Under the pieces are notes generated by a model. It was not told the DNA's origin, searched no databases, and saw only the letters and a list, made by a program, of their open reading frames with translations. This document shows positions 28,867-38,842 of a stretch of 64,000 nucleotides of DNA, one piece after another; position 1 is the stretch's first letter; the number at the start of each line of letters is the position of its first letter. The translations under genes were made by a program, and so were the position numbers. The stretch comes from Gammaproteobacteria bacterium (lineage in GTDB: Bacteria > Pseudomonadota > Gammaproteobacteria > Chromatiales > Chromatiaceae), in the NCBI GenBank assembly GCA_011389885.1, contig JAABTK010000016.1:1-64000 (forward strand), given 5' to 3'.

Positions 28867-30600
28867 ATGCGACACGCGAAAACCCGAGCCCGATGCACCC
28901 TTGCCGCCTTCCTGCTGGCGGCCGGCGCCACAGAGGCCGCGACGCCCAGCGATGCGGTAATCGCGGTATTTCAATTCCCCGACGCCGCCATTGCGGGCAT
29001 TTCAGCCGGGCCGGGCGGCGAAGTCGCCCTCTATGACCGCACCCCCGGGGCCAACGGCGGCCTGATCCGGTTCCTTCAGGCCACCCATCCGCAGGGCGGC
29101 GAGCTGACCGTCGAGGAGGCCCCCGAGACGGTGACCCTATACGGCGAGGCGCCGAACTTAAAGGGCTGGATGGTGCGCGACGGCGGCCTGTTATTCGCCC
29201 TATCCGCCAACACCAAGACCACCGCATGGGGCGTCTCCAGTTGGCAGCAGATGTGGCTGTACATCATCGCCGGTCGGGCCAAGCTCAAGGCCATTAACTA
29301 CAACGGCGCCGATCCGGTCCAGGGCGACGAACCCTGGACGGCCCCGCTGGATTACCGCTATGCGGTGAACGGCTTCACCATCAAGCCGGCCTGGTCCGAG
29401 GACTACAATAACCCCATCCTGATCGTGGACGATACCGTCAAGGGCAACCTGGATTTGCTGGAACTCGATGCCGTCGGGCTCGGGTTACAGCATCAGGTCC
29501 GCTACTCCTACCGAGATCGGCTCGAAGACGGCTGCGAATGGCCGGACATCGACCCCGGTCCTTGGTACACCTGCCGCTGGATGGGCCTGGCCGGCAACGG
29601 CCTGGCCCTGGAATGGCGCTTCGACACCCGCAAGAACTCCGCTGGCCCGAATCTGCACATCGAAGACGAGGTCTATCTGCTTGATCCGCTGCGCTCCAAG
29701 TCCCAGGTGCGCCGCATCCGCATCAGCGAATCGCTGGAATGGTTCACCGCCCGCGAACTCACCCCCATCGACCTGTCCGTCTACGACGGCATGCTGGCCA
29801 ATGGCGCGGAGAGCCTCTACACCGCGCCGCGGCTGGACGAGCTGTGGGCGGCCACCGGCATTCAGTCCTTTCAAAACGGCTTTGTGGCCGCGGTGGACAC
29901 CTTCCGCCTCACCGGCACGGTCATCGATCCGGTGTTGCGCGACCAGAACCTGCTGCTGCCCGATTACGCCGACCCCGGGCATTGGTTCGTGCCGGTGGCG
30001 GACGGCTTTAACGCCCCATCGCCCCTGATCTTGCGCGAAATCCGTAACGGCGCCGTGGTGAACAGTGTAACCGCCCTCACGGACTATGCCTACGGGGCGC
30101 TTGACGCCGCCGCCTTCGACCCCCGTTACGGCCTCGCCTACCTGGCGATCGACGACACCGTCTATGTGGTCTCGGTGACCGCGCCCGACGGCACGGACCT
30201 GGATGGCGACGGCCTGCCCAACGACTACGAAACCGCCCACGGCCTGGACCCGGAAGACCCGACCGACGCGCGCCAGGATATCGACGGCGACTCTTGGACC
30301 TATGTGGATGAATACCTCGCCGGGACCGACCCGATGAACCCGGACAGCGACGGCGACGGCGTCAGCGACGCCACCGACCCCCTGCCGATGCACCCCGACG
30401 CCTGCGGCGACTTCATCATCGACGGGGTGCTCGCGGCCCTCGACATCGCAGGCGACTTCCGCTGCAACTTCGCCGATCACCTACAGATCCAGGGCCGCGT
30501 CAGGGTGCTCCCCGGCGGCCTGCTGGACCTGGAGGCCTGGAGCATTCGCGCCGGACCGGGGTTTTCCGCCGAAGCGGGGGCCCAGGTGCGAATGCGCTGA
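28867..30600 (+). CDS. Secreted protein with thrombospondin type 3 calcium repeats
   Basis: A 577-residue protein with a signal peptide ending TEAA. Residues about 30-440 are a beta-rich region with many Trp and Tyr and no recognised domain. Residues about 442-505 carry TSP3-type calcium loops (TDLDGDGLPNDYE, DIDGDSWTYVDE, NPDSDGDGVSDATD). The C-terminal 50 residues have the pattern G-x-V-x-V-x-x-G-G-x-L-D-L with PGF and GAxVxxR, common at the end of exported bacterial proteins. GGAG lies 7 bases before the ATG. The function is unknown; calcium-stabilised adhesion or matrix is possible. Confidence 0.75.
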   Translation: MRHAKTRARCTLAAFLLAAGATEAATPSDAVIAVFQFPDAAIAGISAGPGGEVALYDRTPGANGGLIRFLQATHPQGGELTVEEAPETVTLYGEAPNLKGWMVRDGGLLFALSANTKTTAWGVSSWQQMWLYIIAGRAKLKAINYNGADPVQGDEPWTAPLDYRYAVNGFTIKPAWSEDYNNPILIVDDTVKGNLDLLELDAVGLGLQHQVRYSYRDRLEDGCEWPDIDPGPWYTCRWMGLAGNGLALEWRFDTRKNSAGPNLHIEDEVYLLDPLRSKSQVRRIRISESLEWFTARELTPIDLSVYDGMLANGAESLYTAPRLDELWAATGIQSFQNGFVAAVDTFRLTGTVIDPVLRDQNLLLPDYADPGHWFVPVADGFNAPSPLILREIRNGAVVNSVTALTDYAYGALDAAAFDPRYGLAYLAIDDTVYVVSVTAPDGTDLDGDGLPNDYETAHGLDPEDPTDARQDIDGDSWTYVDEYLAGTDPMNPDSDGDGVSDATDPLPMHPDACGDFIIDGVLAALDIAGDFRCNFADHLQIQGRVRVLPGGLLDLEAWSIRAGPGFSAEAGAQVRMR

Positions 30601-30638
30601 GCGGGGGCGCCTCAATACCGGGGTGTCAAAATAGTACG

Positions 30639-31091
30639 CTAGTACGCCTGCGCTCAAATAACGGAACCAACGCCATTTAGGAACGCAGAGGGCACGGAGG
30701 GGGGTTTGCTTGAGCCGCGTCCCCGCGTTCCAGGGGGGGAATGCCTGTCCGCCGCTCCGGCCTCGCCTAGCCGCCTGGAGCCCTCGGGCTGTGCGGTTCT
30801 GTGTGTGCTCGGCACTCCAAAAGCGCCTGGATTGCCGTTCGCTAAACGGAGTGTCAAACGCGAGTTTGAAACACCGCTGGTCCGCAAGCTCCAGCTTGGG
30901 GACCCACGTCGTGGAAGCTCTAGCTTCCCGAGCCATTCGGCAAGTTAGAGCTTGCGAGACAGGCGTTCCCAAGGAGGCTGCGGGAACGAGTATGAAATCG
31001 AAATCATCTCTGCGCCTTCTGCAGTTCTCCGTGCGCCCTGCGTTCTAAGAGCGCCTGGGTTGCTTCCTATACCTGGGCGCGGCTGTACTAG
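30639..31091 (+). mobile_element. CTAG-ended palindromic repeat, copy 3 (composite)
   Basis: It starts CTAGTACGCCTGCGCTCAAA at 30639 and ends GGCGCGGCTGTACTAG at 31091. Both CTAG termini are present and the ends are inverted relative to each other. A first right-end-like sequence occurs at about 30815-30846. The ~150 bases after it (Cys/Leu-poor, no reading frame) look like an internal insertion before the true end. This is the longest copy, at 453 bp. Confidence 0.65.
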
Positions 31092-31485
31092 TCGCGCACC
31101 CGCAAGGCGCGTCAGGTTCCGCCTGTAGCGAAGTGAGTATTCGCGTTTATTCGCCTCCATTCGCGGTTCAATGGCCCATTTCGCCGCGGTCCCGCACGAG
31201 CCCAGCCGATGCGCCCGCTCCTCGGCACAGCCCCTTCCTGGCACGCCTAGATCGGCAACGAAGGTTCTCTCGCCAAGACGCAAAGGGCGCAAAGAAAACC
31301 CCTTATTTCTCTAGGCTTAGCGCAAAAAACGGGCAGGCATTCTATGCCCGAGACCAAAGCCGAAAACCGGGGGTTTCTTCGCTCGAATACTGGCCCGATT
31401 TCGACAGCCTAGGGGCAAACGCTCTGCGCCCTCTGCGGTTCTCTGCGTTCCCAGCAAGCGTTTCGGCGGTCTTTGAGCGCCCGCA
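31092..31485. other. Non-coding spacer with repeat debris
   Basis: No gene can be supported. The sequence holds TTCTCGCCAAGACGCAAAGG and CTCTGCGCCCTCTGCGG words (31420-31460), debris of the same kind as inside the CTAG repeats. Confidence 0.45.
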
Positions 31486-32184
31486 TTACCCCTCCAGGCG
31501 CCCGTCCCGCAGGTGCAGTGTGCGGTCCATGCGGGCGGCCAGTTGGGTGTCGTGGGTGACCACCACGAAGCTGGTGCGGATCTCGCGGTTGAGTTCCAGC
31601 ATCAGCTCATAGATCCGCCCCGCGGTGATGCTGTCGAGGTTGCCGGTGGGTTCGTCGGCCATCACGCACAGCGGGCGGGTGACCAGGGCGCGGGCGATGG
31701 CGGCGCGCTGGCGCTCGCCGCCGGAGAGTTCACCGGGCTTGTGCTGAATGCGCGGACCCAGGCCGACGCGTTGCAGCATGGCGGCGGCCCGCTCCTGCGA
31801 CTCGGCCACCGCCGCGCCGCCGATCAGTAGCGGCATGGCCACGTTCTCCAGCGCGGTGAACTCGGGCAACAGGTGGTGAAACTGGTACACGAAGCCTAGG
31901 CTGCGGTTGCGCAGCTCGCCCTGTTTGCGGCCATTGAGCGCAAGCAGGTCCCGGCCCTGGACCCGCACCTGGCCGGCGGTGGGCCGCTCCAGGCCGCCCA
32001 GGCAGTGCAGCAATGTGCTTTTGCCGGAGCCGGAGGCGCCGACGATGGCCACCCGCTCGCCGGCGCGAATGCTGAGGTCCACGCCCCGGAGCACCTCTAC
32101 GTTCAGGGTCCCGTCACGGAAGCTGCGATACAGGCCGCGGCCCTCCAGCACCGGGGTTGACGTCTGCATAACGGATTCATTCAT
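31486..32184 (-). CDS. lolD: Lipoprotein-releasing system ATPase LolD
   Basis: A 232-residue ABC ATPase. Walker A is GASGSGKST, the Q-loop lies in [13 protein letters not shown], the signature is LSGGERQR, and Walker B is [11 protein letters not shown]. The [13 protein letters not shown] stretch is characteristic of LolD. It powers release of outer-membrane lipoproteins from the inner membrane to LolA. The start at 32184 overlaps the end of the permease gene by 8 bases, indicating translational coupling. Confidence 0.95.
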   Translation of the reverse strand: MNESVMQTSTPVLEGRGLYRSFRDGTLNVEVLRGVDLSIRAGERVAIVGASGSGKSTLLHCLGGLERPTAGQVRVQGRDLLALNGRKQGELRNRSLGFVYQFHHLLPEFTALENVAMPLLIGGAAVAESQERAAAMLQRVGLGPRIQHKPGELSGGERQRAAIARALVTRPLCVMADEPTGNLDSITAGRIYELMLELNREIRTSFVVVTHDTQLAARMDRTLHLRDGRLEG

Positions 32185-33424
32185 AACGCAGGGCCTCCGC
32201 CGGTTGCACCCGGGACGCGCGCCAGGCCGGATAGAGGGTGGCCAACAGGCTGATGACAAAGGCGCTGGCGCCGATCAGGCCAACATCGTTCCAATGCAGG
32301 TCCGACGGAAAGCGGCTGATGTAGTAGATATTGGGATCCAGAAAGTGGATGCCGAAGGCCCGCTCCACCGAGGCCACGATGGCCTCCAGGTTCAGCGACA
32401 GGCCCACCCCGCCGGCCATGCCCAACAGGGTGCCCAGCAGCCCCAGCGTGGCCCCCTGGACGATAAAGATCATCATCACCGAACCCGCCGAGGCCCCCAG
32501 GGTCCGCAGGATGGCGATATCGCTCTGCTTGTCGGTGACCACCATCACCAGGGTGGAGACGATATTGAAGGCCGCTACCGCCACGATTAGAAACAGGATC
32601 AGCCCCATCATGCGCTTTTCGGTCTGCAAGGCGGCGAAGAAGTTGCGGTGCTCCAGGGTCCAGTCGCTGACCCGGTACAGGCCCGGCAGTTGGTTGGCCA
32701 GCTCGCGGGAGATGCGCGGGGCGTCGTACAGGTCGCGCAGCTTCAGGCGGATGCCGGTGACGTTGTCGCCCATGCGCAACAGCCGCGCCGCGTCCTGCAT
32801 CGCCATGAGGGCCACGCCGCGGTCGTATTCGCCCATGCCCACCTCGAAGATCCCCGACACCGTGAAGCTGCGCAGGCGCGGCATCAGGCCGGCGGGGGTG
32901 ACGTTGAGGTTGGGCGTCACCAGGGTGACCTTGTCGCCGGGCATTACGTCGAGCACCAACGCCAGCTCACGGCCTAGCACGATGTTCCAGGCCCCGGGCG
33001 TCAGGTCCGCCAGCGCGCCGTAGCGCATGTGCTCGCCCACGTCGGACACCAGGGGCTCGCGCTCCGGCAGGATGCCGCGCACAATGGCCCCGCTGGCCTG
33101 TTGGCCGTTGGCGAGCATGGCCTGGGCCTCCACAAAGGGGGCCTGCCCCGTGACCTCGGGGTGATCCTGCACCAGCTTGATGGCCTGGGGCCACTGCGCC
33201 AGCTCACCGCTCACGCCCTTAATGGTGGCATGGGAGGCCATGCCCAGGATGCGCTCGCGCACCTCCTTGTGGAAGCCGTTCATCACCGACAGCACGGTGA
33301 TCAGCGCGGTCACCCCCAGCATGATGCCGAGCATGGAACTCAGCGAAATGAAGGAAATGAAGTGATTGCGCCGCTTGGCCCGCGTGTAGCGCAGGCCGAT
33401 AAAGATTTCGAGGGGCTTGAACAT
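32177..33424 (-). CDS. lolC: Lipoprotein-releasing system permease LolC/LolE
   Basis: About 415 residues with an N-terminal membrane segment, a large periplasmic MacB-like domain and three C-terminal membrane segments. The start [21 protein letters not shown] is typical of LolC/E. Only one permease gene is seen, so it may be a single LolF-like homodimer-forming permease, or the second copy lies elsewhere. An ATG three codons upstream (33433) is equally possible; neither has a good ribosome site. Confidence 0.93.
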   Translation of the reverse strand: MFKPLEIFIGLRYTRAKRRNHFISFISLSSMLGIMLGVTALITVLSVMNGFHKEVRERILGMASHATIKGVSGELAQWPQAIKLVQDHPEVTGQAPFVEAQAMLANGQQASGAIVRGILPEREPLVSDVGEHMRYGALADLTPGAWNIVLGRELALVLDVMPGDKVTLVTPNLNVTPAGLMPRLRSFTVSGIFEVGMGEYDRGVALMAMQDAARLLRMGDNVTGIRLKLRDLYDAPRISRELANQLPGLYRVSDWTLEHRNFFAALQTEKRMMGLILFLIVAVAAFNIVSTLVMVVTDKQSDIAILRTLGASAGSVMMIFIVQGATLGLLGTLLGMAGGVGLSLNLEAIVASVERAFGIHFLDPNIYYISRFPSDLHWNDVGLIGASAFVISLLATLYPAWRASRVQPAEALRYE

Positions 33425-33513
33425 AGGAGGCATTAAACCACAACTCGGGGCGCGGATCCCGGCCCGTGCGGCCAGCCGGCGCCGCGGCCGGCCCGGCAGC
33501 GAATCGGCCAGCG

Positions 33514-33522
33514 TGGTATGAT
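33514..33522 (+). promoter_or_regulatory. Extended -10 promoter of the aspartokinase gene
   Basis: TGGTATGAT is an extended -10 element (TGn plus TATGAT) with no clear -35. Transcription would start near 33530. Confidence 0.4.
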
Positions 33523-33588
33523 AGCGGCGTCAGCCGTGAAGAGAGAATGCTCGCGGACCTTTTCACCCAAGCCAACAACGGCCCCCGC

Positions 33589-34956
33589 ATGACAAAACCC
33601 ATCGTATGCAAATTCGGCGGCAGTTCGGTCGCCGACGCCGATCAAATTCGGAAGATCAGAGACATCGTACAGGGCGACCCCGACCGCCGCTTCGTGGTGG
33701 TCTCGGCCCCGGGGCGCAGCGCCTCGGGGGAGCACAAGGTCACCGACCACCTGATCAATATCGCCACCGCAGGCGCACACTTTCGCGACCAGCGCTTGGA
33801 CCTCACCCCGGCCCACAGCCGCAACGCGGTGATCGACAAATTCGCCCGCATCATCAAGGGCCTGGGCATCGATGGCGAGGAGATCCTCGGGGCGCTCAAA
33901 CGCGACCTCGACACCGACCTCGCCGACGACCGCCGCACCGCCTTTCTCGCCTCCCGCGGCGAGCATTACAACGCCCGGGTGATCGCCGAGTTCTTTCGCA
34001 GTTGCGAGCTGGACGCCCAGGCCTGCCTGCCGGAGGAATTCGGACTGCGGGTGACCCGCGATTTCCTGGACGCCAAGGTGCTGCCCGAGGCCTATGAAAA
34101 CATGGCGGCCCTAGATGCGGAGACCGGCATCTGCATCATCCCCGGCTACTACGGCGTGACCGAAGCCGACGAAGTGGCGGTGTTCTCCCGCGGCGGCTCG
34201 GACCTCACCGGCGGCGACCTGGCCTACGCCCTTGAGGCCCAGACCTACGAAAACTGGACCGATGTCAGCGGCGTGTTCGAGGCGGACCCCGGCGTGATCC
34301 CGGAGGCGCGGGCCATCCCGCGGCTGACCTTTAAAGAGATCCGCCTGCTGTCCTCCAAGGGCTTCAACGTATTCCATTTGAACGCCATGCTGCGCTGCAA
34401 GGAACGCAAGATCCCGATCAACATCCGCAACACTAACAGCCCGGACGCCCTCGGCACCGTGATCCTGAACGAGCGCGTGCCCGAGGAGGGCATCGTGGGC
34501 ATTGCGCGACTGGACAACATGGCCTACATCTACCTGCAAAAGGACATGCTAGGTGAAGAGGTGGGGTTCACCGCATCGCTGCTGACCATCTTTCAGGATT
34601 TCGGCATCAACACCTATCACTACCCGACGGACAAGGACGATATCGCGGTGCTGGTGGACCAGGACGACCTCTTGGGGAGCATCAACGACCTGCGCCGCAG
34701 CATCGAAAAGAAGCTGAAGCCGGACTTTATGGACGTGGTGTACAACCTCTCCATCATCACCCCGGTGGGGCTGGGCCTGAAGGGCAACTCCTACCCCATC
34801 GTGGACGCCCTCGGGGCCTTGGGCGAGGCGCATATCCCGATCGAAATGATCGACCAGGCCCCGTCCCAGATCTGCTTCCATATCGGCATCAACCAGGCGG
34901 TGGCGGACGATGCGCTGCGCATCCTCTATGACAAGCTGATCAAAGAGGCGATTTAA
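33589..34956 (+). CDS. Aspartate kinase (monofunctional)
   Basis: A 455-residue protein. The kinase domain starts VCKFGGSSVADADQ. It has VVVSAPGR and VFSRGGSDLTGG with the catalytic and substrate-binding residues. Two C-terminal ACT domains follow (YIYLQKDMLGEEVGFTASLL and LGLKGNSYPIVDALGAL). It phosphorylates aspartate, the entry to lysine, threonine and methionine synthesis. It resembles the longer Bacillus YclM type more than the usual LysC. An upstream ATG at 33547 with GAAGAG before it would add 14 residues. It is divergent from lolC. Confidence 0.9.
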   Translation: MTKPIVCKFGGSSVADADQIRKIRDIVQGDPDRRFVVVSAPGRSASGEHKVTDHLINIATAGAHFRDQRLDLTPAHSRNAVIDKFARIIKGLGIDGEEILGALKRDLDTDLADDRRTAFLASRGEHYNARVIAEFFRSCELDAQACLPEEFGLRVTRDFLDAKVLPEAYENMAALDAETGICIIPGYYGVTEADEVAVFSRGGSDLTGGDLAYALEAQTYENWTDVSGVFEADPGVIPEARAIPRLTFKEIRLLSSKGFNVFHLNAMLRCKERKIPINIRNTNSPDALGTVILNERVPEEGIVGIARLDNMAYIYLQKDMLGEEVGFTASLLTIFQDFGINTYHYPTDKDDIAVLVDQDDLLGSINDLRRSIEKKLKPDFMDVVYNLSIITPVGLGLKGNSYPIVDALGALGEAHIPIEMIDQAPSQICFHIGINQAVADDALRILYDKLIKEAI

Positions 34957-35119
34957 GCGCTGGATCGCACCGGACCACCCGCTCCTAGCCGAAGGCCCCG
35001 GGGCGGGTTGCCGCCGCCAAGCGATCCCGCCCCGGCGTCGCGCGCTGGGACAGGCCGCGCCTCACGCGACCCGCTTCGCGTGGGTTTACTGCGCCCGGGC
35101 GTGAACAGCGCTGCAACGG

Positions 35120-35986
35120 CTACTCGATATTCTGCACCTGCTCGCGCATTTGCTCGATCAGCACCTTCATCTCCACCGCGGTCCGGGTCACCTCCACGTC
35201 GGCGGATTTGGAGGACAGGGTGTTGGCCTCCCGATTCAGCTCCTGCATCAGGAAATCCAGGCGCCGCCCCACGGGCTCCGTCCGCTCCAACACCGCCTCC
35301 ACCTCGTCCAGGTGCGCGGCCAGGCGATCCATCTCCTCATCCACGTCCAGGCGTTGGGCCAACAGCGCCATCTCCTGTTCCAGCCGCCCGGCATCCAGCT
35401 CCCCGGCCAGCTCGGACAGGCGCTCACGCAACCGCTCGCGCACCGACTCCAGCACCTGCGGCATCTTTTCCCGCACCTGCCCCACCTGGACCCGCAGGGC
35501 CTGCAAGCGCTGGCGGATGGCCTGCTCCAAGCGCGCCCCCTCGCGCCGGCGGGTGTCGAGCAAGGTGTCCACCGCCGCCCCCAGGGTCTGCATGGCCCGC
35601 GCCTCCGCCCGGCTCAGGTCCTGCTCCGCGGTCTCCACCGCCCCCGGCCAGTTGAGCACCTCCATGGTGCGCAGGGGGGCGGTTTCGTACAGTAGGCCGT
35701 CCACCTGCGCCGCCGCCTCCAGGACTTGCCCCACCAGGTCGGTATTGAGCCGCAGACCGCCCCCGGCCGCCGCCGCGGGCTTGAACCGCAGCCCGCATTC
35801 GACCTTGCCGCGGCCCAGGCGGGCGCCCAGCAATTCCCGCAATTTAGGCTCCAACCCCCGCCATTCGTCGGGCAAACGGGGGTGGATCTCCAAATAGCGG
35901 GAATTCACCGAACGCAGCTCCCAAACCAACTCGCCTTCCTCGCCCCGATAGGTCTCGCGGGCAAACGCGGTCATACTGCTAATCAT
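35120..35986 (-). CDS. yicC: YicC-family endoribonuclease
   Basis: A 288-residue protein. It starts MISSMTAFARE, the family hallmark. It ends with a DUF1732-type region FLMQELNREANTLSSKSAD, in which the conserved E, N, R and K residues are present. The middle is a long charged helical part. YicC of E. coli is an RNase acting on certain small RNAs. The start at 35986 has AGGAC 9 bases upstream; the longer frame to 36139 overlaps the divergent kinase gene. The 163 bases between aspartokinase and yicC (34957-35119) hold no gene. Confidence 0.93.
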   Translation of the reverse strand: MISSMTAFARETYRGEEGELVWELRSVNSRYLEIHPRLPDEWRGLEPKLRELLGARLGRGKVECGLRFKPAAAAGGGLRLNTDLVGQVLEAAAQVDGLLYETAPLRTMEVLNWPGAVETAEQDLSRAEARAMQTLGAAVDTLLDTRRREGARLEQAIRQRLQALRVQVGQVREKMPQVLESVRERLRERLSELAGELDAGRLEQEMALLAQRLDVDEEMDRLAAHLDEVEAVLERTEPVGRRLDFLMQELNREANTLSSKSADVEVTRTAVEMKVLIEQMREQVQNIE

Positions 35987-36122
35987 AGTCTTTTTGTCCT
36001 GTTGCTTGGCGTGCATGGTCCGCCGGGGATGCCCGCAACCGGCGCGCCCCAGGTTTCCGACGGCTTTTGCGCGAAAACCGTGTATGATAGACGGGCTTGA
36101 TTTTTTCTGCATCAGACACTCC

Positions 36123-37070
36123 ATGAGCGAGCATCGCAAAAGCCTCCCTACCGGCGCCCATATCGATTGCTACCTGATCAACCGCCTGATCGGGCGCGGC
36201 GGCTTCAGCCTAATTTACCTGGCGGAAGACGTCGATACCCACGATATGGTGGTGATCAAGGAGTATCTGCCGCGCAAGCTCGCGGTGCGGGATCAGGGCA
36301 TGGAGGTGAAGATCGCCGACGACGCCCGCCAGGAGCCCTTTAACAACGGGCGCCGGCTGTTCTACCAGGAGGCCAAGGCCCTAGGCACCCTGAAGCACCC
36401 CAACATCGTCAAGGTGCGGCACTTCTTCCTCGCCAACGGCACCGCCTATCTGGTGATGGACTACGAGCGCGGCACCAACCTCGGCGCCTATGTCAAGCAA
36501 CGCAAGGGCGGCCTCAGCACCGCCTTCATTAACACCGTATTCCCGCCAGTGCTGGACGCCCTGAGCTTGGTGCATGCCCGCGGCCATCTGCACCTGGACA
36601 TCAAACCCAGCAACATTCACCTACGCCCCGGCGGCAGTCCGATCCTGCTCGACTTCGGGGCCGTGCATCAAATGGCCACCACCCGCAGCAATCAGCGCTC
36701 CCAAGTGATCACCCAAGGCTACTCACCCTACGAACAATATTACGTCGCCGGCTATGTCGGCCCTTGGAGCGACGTCTATGCCATCGGCGCCACCATGCGC
36801 ACCTGCATCGAGGGCAAGCCGCCGCCCTCGGCCATTGAGCGCCACGCCCAAGACGCGATGAAGCCCCTGACCGCGGTGTCGGCGGTGAAGCGCCGCTATC
36901 CGGCCCACCTGCTGGAGGTGATCGACTGGGCGCTGGAGGTGGACCCGCTGCTGCGCCCGCAAAACGCCGGCGAAATGCTGGAGGCCTTGCGCAGCGACCA
37001 GGGCCGACCCACGGTGGACGAGCTTTCGCAGCGGCGGCGCATCCTATCCTCGCGGGAAAAGGACGCATGA
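36123..37070 (+). CDS. Eukaryote-type serine/threonine protein kinase
   Basis: A 315-residue kinase. The glycine loop is IGRGGFSLIY (23-32), the ATP lysine Lys46 in VVIKEYLP, and the helix-C Glu about 83. The catalytic loop HLHLDIKPSN has Asp159, Lys161 and Asn164, and DFG is at 177-179. No transmembrane segment or PASTA domain is present, so it is a soluble kinase. The following phosphatase gene overlaps it as ATGA, making a kinase-phosphatase switch. This pair next to rph and yicC resembles the stk-stp arrangement of Pseudomonas. Targets are unknown. Confidence 0.93.
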   Translation: MSEHRKSLPTGAHIDCYLINRLIGRGGFSLIYLAEDVDTHDMVVIKEYLPRKLAVRDQGMEVKIADDARQEPFNNGRRLFYQEAKALGTLKHPNIVKVRHFFLANGTAYLVMDYERGTNLGAYVKQRKGGLSTAFINTVFPPVLDALSLVHARGHLHLDIKPSNIHLRPGGSPILLDFGAVHQMATTRSNQRSQVITQGYSPYEQYYVAGYVGPWSDVYAIGATMRTCIEGKPPPSAIERHAQDAMKPLTAVSAVKRRYPAHLLEVIDWALEVDPLLRPQNAGEMLEALRSDQGRPTVDELSQRRRILSSREKDA

Positions 37071-37966
37071 ACAGCCGCCTATTCGACACCGCCAAGGCCT
37101 CCCGCATCGGCAACCGGCGCACCAACCAGGACCGCTGCGTGGCGATCCAGTCCCAGCACTATGCATTGCTGGCCCTGGGCGACGGCATGGGCGGGCACCC
37201 CAAGGGAGAACTGGCGGCCCAGATCTTCGTCGATACCTGCGAGAGCTTTTTCTTCAAGGCCTCCAAGCCGATCGCCAACCCGCGGCACTTTCTGTCCAAG
37301 ATGATCATCCACGCCCACGACGAGATCACCGCCTACGGCTTCGACCAGGAACCGGCCATCGACCCGCGCACCACCGGCGTGGTGGCGCTGATTCAGGGCC
37401 GCAAGGCGTACTGGGCGCATGTCGGCGACAGCCGCTTCTATCTCATCCGCGGGGCCAATGTGCAGACCCGCACCCTGGATCATTCTTATGTCGAGCACCT
37501 TAAACGCGAGGGCATGATCTCGGAGGCCGACCAGCAAAAGCATCCCCAGCGGCACTATGTGACCCGCTGCCTCGGCGGCAGCTTTTCGGCCCCCGGCGTC
37601 ACCCTGGGCGATGCCGTGCTATTGGAGCATGACGACGTGCTGTTTCTGTGCAGCGACGGGCTCTGGGGGCATATCGACGAAGAGGAAATGGTCGCCGCCT
37701 TTCAATCGGAACTGTCGCTGCACGAGGCCCTGACGAACCTGGTGCGGGAGGCGGAATTGGCGGCCTTTCCCGATAGCGACAACGTCACCGCGGTGGCGCT
37801 GCGCTGGAAAGGCCACAAAAAGCCGGCGCAGGACGCGGCCGCCAAGACCCGAGCGGGCCAGCAAACCGGCATCCCCCGCGACCTGGCCGAAAAAGACCGC
37901 CTGCACAAGGCCATCGAAGAACTCACCAGCGTGATTGACCAATTCGAAACCAAGGGGCGCAAATAA
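37067..37966 (+). CDS. PP2C-type Ser/Thr phosphatase
   Basis: A 299-residue phosphatase. Motifs in order are SRIGNRRTNQDR, GDGMGGHPKGE, HVGDSRFY, CSDGLWGHI and DSDNVTAVAL, with metal-binding Asp residues intact. The C-terminal 50 residues are Lys-rich and end in a short coiled coil. It is translationally coupled to the kinase and would reverse its phosphorylations. Confidence 0.95.
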   Translation: MNSRLFDTAKASRIGNRRTNQDRCVAIQSQHYALLALGDGMGGHPKGELAAQIFVDTCESFFFKASKPIANPRHFLSKMIIHAHDEITAYGFDQEPAIDPRTTGVVALIQGRKAYWAHVGDSRFYLIRGANVQTRTLDHSYVEHLKREGMISEADQQKHPQRHYVTRCLGGSFSAPGVTLGDAVLLEHDDVLFLCSDGLWGHIDEEEMVAAFQSELSLHEALTNLVREAELAAFPDSDNVTAVALRWKGHKKPAQDAAAKTRAGQQTGIPRDLAEKDRLHKAIEELTSVIDQFETKGRK

Positions 37967-38029
37967 ACCCTGCGCACCGGTTATGGCAACCTTTTTCCGA
38001 AAAAACCCGAACCCATAAGGATTCACCCC

Positions 38030-38749
38030 ATGAGACCCAGTGGCCGACAAGTCGACCAAATGCGCCCGGTGCGCTTCACCCGCAACTTCACCAAGCACGC
38101 CGAAGGCTCGGTGCTGGTGGAATTCGGCGACACCCGGGTGCTGTGCAACGCCAGCATCGAAGAACGCGTGCCGCGTTTTCTGAAGGGCGCGGGCCAAGGC
38201 TGGATCACCGCCGAATACGGCATGCTCCCGCGCTCCACCACCGAGCGCATGGGGCGCGAGGCCGCCCGCGGCAAACAGGGCGGACGCACCCTGGAGATTC
38301 AGCGCCTGATCGGCCGCTCGTTGCGCGCGGCGGTGGACCTGAGCGCCCTCGGCGAACGCACCATCACCCTGGATTGCGACGTAATCCAGGCCGACGGCGG
38401 CACCCGCACGGCCGCCATCTCCGGGGCCTGCATCGCCCTCACCGAGGCCCTGAGCGGCCTGATGGAACAGGGCCTGCTGAAGCAGAGCCCGCTACTCGGG
38501 ATGGTGGCTTCGGTGTCCGTAGGCATCTGCGGCGGCATCCCGGTGCTGGATCTCGACTATGCCGAAGACTCCAGCGCCGAGACCGACATGAACGTAGTGA
38601 TGAACGCCCAGGGCGGCTTCATCGAGGTGCAGGGCACCGCCGAGGCGCAACCCTACAGCCGCCAGGAACTCAACGACATGCTAACCCTGGCGGAAAAGGG
38701 CATCGGCGAAATCCTGGAGGCGCAGCAAAAATCGCTTGCACAGGGATAA
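38030..38749 (+). CDS. rph: Ribonuclease PH
   Basis: A 239-residue phosphorolytic 3'-5' exoribonuclease for tRNA 3'-end trimming. It opens [30 protein letters not shown]-like and [14 protein letters not shown] motifs contain the Arg residues that bind phosphate, and the [13 protein letters not shown] motif is intact. It is complete, with no frameshift as in E. coli K-12. Confidence 0.98.
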   Translation: MRPSGRQVDQMRPVRFTRNFTKHAEGSVLVEFGDTRVLCNASIEERVPRFLKGAGQGWITAEYGMLPRSTTERMGREAARGKQGGRTLEIQRLIGRSLRAAVDLSALGERTITLDCDVIQADGGTRTAAISGACIALTEALSGLMEQGLLKQSPLLGMVASVSVGICGGIPVLDLDYAEDSSAETDMNVVMNAQGGFIEVQGTAEAQPYSRQELNDMLTLAEKGIGEILEAQQKSLAQG

Positions 38750-38757
38750 CCCCAATC

Positions 38758-38780
38758 GCCGCGCGCTCGCGCGGCTAATT
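38758..38780 (+). terminator. Hairpin after rph
   Basis: GCCGCGCG and CGCGCGGC form a perfect 8-bp stem with a CT loop, followed by TAATT. It lies 9 bases after the rph stop; the U-tract is weak. Confidence 0.45.
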
Positions 38781-38842
38781 ACAGCTAAAAACCGCTCCCA
38801 CGGAGACAACGAACAACCCAGTTCCAACGCCGAGGCCCCCCA

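Noticed and set aside
29485-30480. 331-codon minus-strand frame across the calcium-repeat protein
   Set aside because: The plus-strand frame has a signal peptide and TSP3 loops; the antisense frame shows only composition-driven residues.
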